Assembly (NCBI GenBank): GCA_013002105.1 | Contig: JABDKS010000799.1 | Location: 1-16,868 of the forward strand | Direction: 5' to 3' | From: Pirellulaceae bacterium | GTDB taxonomy: Bacteria > Planctomycetota > Planctomycetia > Pirellulales > Pirellulaceae | Length of the DNA stretch: 16,868 bases | Shown here: one piece after another, positions 15,113 through 16,868 of the stretch | Position numbering within the stretch: position 1 is the stretch's first letter | Layout of the letters: each line of letters starts with the position of its first letter | The notes under the pieces: generated by a model | The model's database searches: none | Told to the model about the DNA's origin: nothing | Seen by the model: the letters and a program-made list of their open reading frames with translations, nothing else | Position numbers and translations under genes: made by a program

Positions 15113-16291
15113 CTATGCAGCTTCATCGCAAAGCTGTTTCCATTCGTCCAGTTGCTTGTCTAATCCGACGGCGCTGAGGTAGTCTTGGTCGACGAACTCA
15201 TCAGCTTCTTGCCCTCGTTTCTCCAGGATTGTGGCGACATGCACGGCCGTGACGGGCAACATTCCTTGATGTCGTAACTTGTCGGGCTTGTGCGAGAATC
15301 CGACGGCTTCGATCACCACCTGCGGCAAACCCCATTGACCGAGCGCATAAGCACCGACGCTGAGATGATCGGCACCAAAAGCTTCGGTTTCGGCCAGCAG
15401 CAGAGCCTCGAGATCATTCGCATGGTCCAGCAGTAATCGCGAATACTGTTCAGGTTCGCAATCGACCAAGATCAATTGTCCAATCTTATGTAGCAATCCG
15501 GCGGTGAACGATTCGTCGCAGGTCGCTTTATCCGCTCCCTGTTTCGCAGCAATCCCCTTTGCAAGTTTCGCGACGGCAAGGCTTCGGTCGCAGTATTCAT
15601 TAAGACAGAATCCGCCTGCTTCGACGCCCGAGTATTGCATCGCAACTCCCGCAGCCAGCACCAAGTCGCGAACTGTCTCCATACCCAATACGACGGAGGC
15701 TTGGACCGCGTCTCGAACGGTGCGGCGTAAGCCATATTGCGCGGAATTGGCTAGTTGCAGGATTTTTGCCGACATGGCGGCGTCTTGCTGTACGATTTCC
15801 CCGACGTTCCGAATCGACGGTTCTTCGGACATGATCTCCTCGTGTACTCGGTCATACAATTCCGGCTTTGACGGAAGGCGGTCGAGGCCGTTGACGAAAA
15901 CCTTCAGTTCCGAGTTGTTGAGCAGTCGTTGCAGAGTGATGGCTCGCTGGATGGCCGAATAGAGTTCTTCCGAATCGCAAGGCTTCGATACATAGAGGTG
16001 CATCGGATGAACGCTGCGAAAGGTCGCTTCACGCGACGACTGCCCTGACAGGACGATCCGCGCGACATTGGGATGCTCGGCTTGCAAGATGTTCACGACT
16101 TCGCTGCCGTTCATTCCGGGCATGCGCATGTCGGTCACCACAGCGTCAAAATCTTCCTCTGCCATCATTTCCAGAGCTTCTTCGCCACTACCGGTAAAGT
16201 CCATCTCCCAGTCGTCGGCTACCAGGTCCATCGAACGCTCCAAGCCGCGCAGGATCTCAGGCTCATCGTCGATAAATAGAACACGTTTCAT
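15113..16291 (-). CDS. Response regulator with HDOD output domain
   Basis: A 392-residue protein. The receiver domain (1-about 120) has the acidic pair in FIDDEPE (D8, D9), phosphoacceptor D54 in VVTDMRMPGMNG, S82 in VLSGQ and K103 in SKPCD; all are intact. The HDOD domain (about 135-335) shows LPSKPELYDRV, an IVQQDAAMSAKILQLANSA helix pair (167-184) and GLLHKIGQLIL (265-275). The metal-type HD of HD-GYP proteins is absent (HK instead), as expected for the non-enzymatic HDOD fold. The output is therefore probably protein-protein signalling, not DNA binding or cyclic-di-GMP cleavage. It starts at ATG 16291 with AGGGAG seven bases upstream and follows a histidine kinase gene by 23 bp, so the two form an operon and the kinase is the likely phosphodonor. 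Confidence 0.92.
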   Translation of the reverse strand: MKRVLFIDDEPEILRGLERSMDLVADDWEMDFTGSGEEALEMMAEEDFDAVVTDMRMPGMNGSEVVNILQAEHPNVARIVLSGQSSREATFRSVHPMHLYVSKPCDSEELYSAIQRAITLQRLLNNSELKVFVNGLDRLPSKPELYDRVHEEIMSEEPSIRNVGEIVQQDAAMSAKILQLANSAQYGLRRTVRDAVQASVVLGMETVRDLVLAAGVAMQYSGVEAGGFCLNEYCDRSLAVAKLAKGIAAKQGADKATCDESFTAGLLHKIGQLILVDCEPEQYSRLLLDHANDLEALLLAETEAFGADHLSVGAYALGQWGLPQVVIEAVGFSHKPDKLRHQGMLPVTAVHVATILEKRGQEADEFVDQDYLSAVGLDKQLDEWKQLCDEAA

Positions 16292-16298
16292 TATCTAA

Positions 16299-16304
16299 CT
16301 CCCT
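16299..16304 (-). promoter_or_regulatory. Strong ribosome-binding site of the REC-HDOD gene
   Basis: AGGGAG on the - strand is spaced seven bases (TTAGATA) before ATG 16291. It is one of the few canonical Shine-Dalgarno sequences in the window and fixes the start. Confidence 0.6.
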
Positions 16305-16314
16305 ATGGTTGTTG

Positions 16315-16868
16315 TTATTGTTTGACGGCGATCGGGTCGTCCGAGGCAGGTTTCGCGGCGGTCAGCAATGGCAGGCGAATGGAAAAGGTCGTTCCGCCTG
16401 ACTCGCGTGGCGCGGAAGATATCGATCCGCCATGGCCTTGAGACACCACAGCGTGGGCAATCGCCAATCCCTGACCGCTTCCCTGACCGACGGCTTTGGT
16501 TGTGTAAAACGGTTCGAAGATGCGTTCGCGGATAGGTTCGGGGATTCCCATACCGGTGTCGCTAACGGTCAGTTGAATCCAGTCATCATCCTGCACGGTC
16601 GTGATCTCGATGCACCCCTTTTCACGATCGCCCGTTGACTCCTGCTTCTCGGCAATTGCATGAGATGCGTTGATAATCAGGTTCAGCAGTACTTGATTAA
16701 TTTCGACAGGATTGCACAGAAGTTCAGGAAGGTCGGGACAAAGATTCGTTTTTACTTCGGCAACATATTTCCACTCGTTACGCGCAACGGTGACGGTGCT
16801 GGGAATCAGCTGATTCAGGTCGACAAGTTCCTTTTTACCACTGCCTGGATGCGTGAACTCCTTCATGG
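16315..16868 (-). CDS. Sensor histidine kinase, C-terminal part (5' truncated by window edge)
   Basis: About 184 codons to the stop TAA. The first in-window ATG (16866) is almost certainly internal, because the translation opens in the helix that follows the HisKA dimer (MKEFTHPGSG, then LNQLIPSTVTVARNEWKY). The ATPase domain shows the N box NLIINASHAI, G1 DTGMGIP, F box FEPFYTTK and G2 GSGQGLAIAHAVV. This NtrB/PleC-like signature with GxGxGLA is typical of kinases whose phosphoacceptor reads xHExxxPL, but the histidine and sensor domain lie beyond the window. A short Ala/Pro-rich tail ends the protein. It is the operon partner of the REC-HDOD regulator 23 bp downstream and probably phosphorylates it. 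Confidence 0.88.
   Translation of the reverse strand, partial: MKEFTHPGSGKKELVDLNQLIPSTVTVARNEWKYVAEVKTNLCPDLPELLCNPVEINQVLLNLIINASHAIAEKQESTGDREKGCIEITTVQDDDWIQLTVSDTGMGIPEPIRERIFEPFYTTKAVGQGSGQGLAIAHAVVSQGHGGSISSAPRESGGTTFSIRLPLLTAAKPASDDPIAVKQ

Noticed and set aside
1..16868. CRISPR arrays, insertion sequences, tRNA genes, integrase or attachment sites
   Set aside because: No regularly spaced repeats, transposase motifs, cloverleaf sequences or terminal repeats were seen by eye on either strand.

Overview
The window looks like chromosomal DNA of a planctomycete, most likely a Pirellulaceae/Rhodopirellula-type marine bacterium. Evidence: a secreted beta-propeller dehydrogenase paired with a very large multihaem cytochrome c carrying a PA14 domain; an alpha/beta-hydrolase with the long C-terminal extension typical of that phylum; many sensor kinases; sparse Shine-Dalgarno sequences; and moderately GC-rich DNA with wide intergenic gaps. 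This assignment rests on gene content, not on a marker gene. I see no tRNA, rRNA, CRISPR array, transposase or integrase.

Layout. Positions 1-6658 are read on the + strand: the C-terminal part of an alpha/beta-hydrolase (cut by the window edge), a class I SAM methyltransferase, a DUF2330-like protein of unknown function, a seven-helix membrane histidine kinase, and an oversized Cys/Met-metabolism PLP-dependent enzyme. These genes are well spaced and probably transcribed separately. From 6699 to the end everything is on the - strand, in transcription order: a sensor kinase (cut by the right edge) and a REC-HDOD response regulator (one operon); a 493-bp intergenic region rich in short palindromes and repeats of GTGATAC; a periplasmic sugar-type binding protein overlapping by ATGA with a hybrid histidine kinase; then a penta-haem PA14 cytochrome overlapping with a soluble-dehydrogenase-like propeller protein.

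How the genes may work together. The binding protein/hybrid kinase pair has the layout of LuxP-LuxQ or TorT-TorS: the periplasmic protein would bind a small ligand and present it to the kinase periplasmic domain. No ABC permease or ATPase lies beside it, which favours sensing over uptake. The cytochrome/propeller pair is probably a periplasmic oxidation module, with electrons passing from the propeller enzyme to the haems. It follows the hybrid kinase by 150 bp on the same strand, so it could be a target or a downstream member of the same transcription unit; that is inference. The kinase/REC-HDOD pair is a second two-component system. The seven-helix kinase has no linked response regulator.

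The most notable observations are the LuxPQ-like pair, the cluster of GTGATAC repeats upstream of it, the degenerate first receiver of the hybrid kinase, the enlarged PLP enzyme with an altered cofactor motif next to a multi-helix kinase, and several palindromes in the intergenic gaps.
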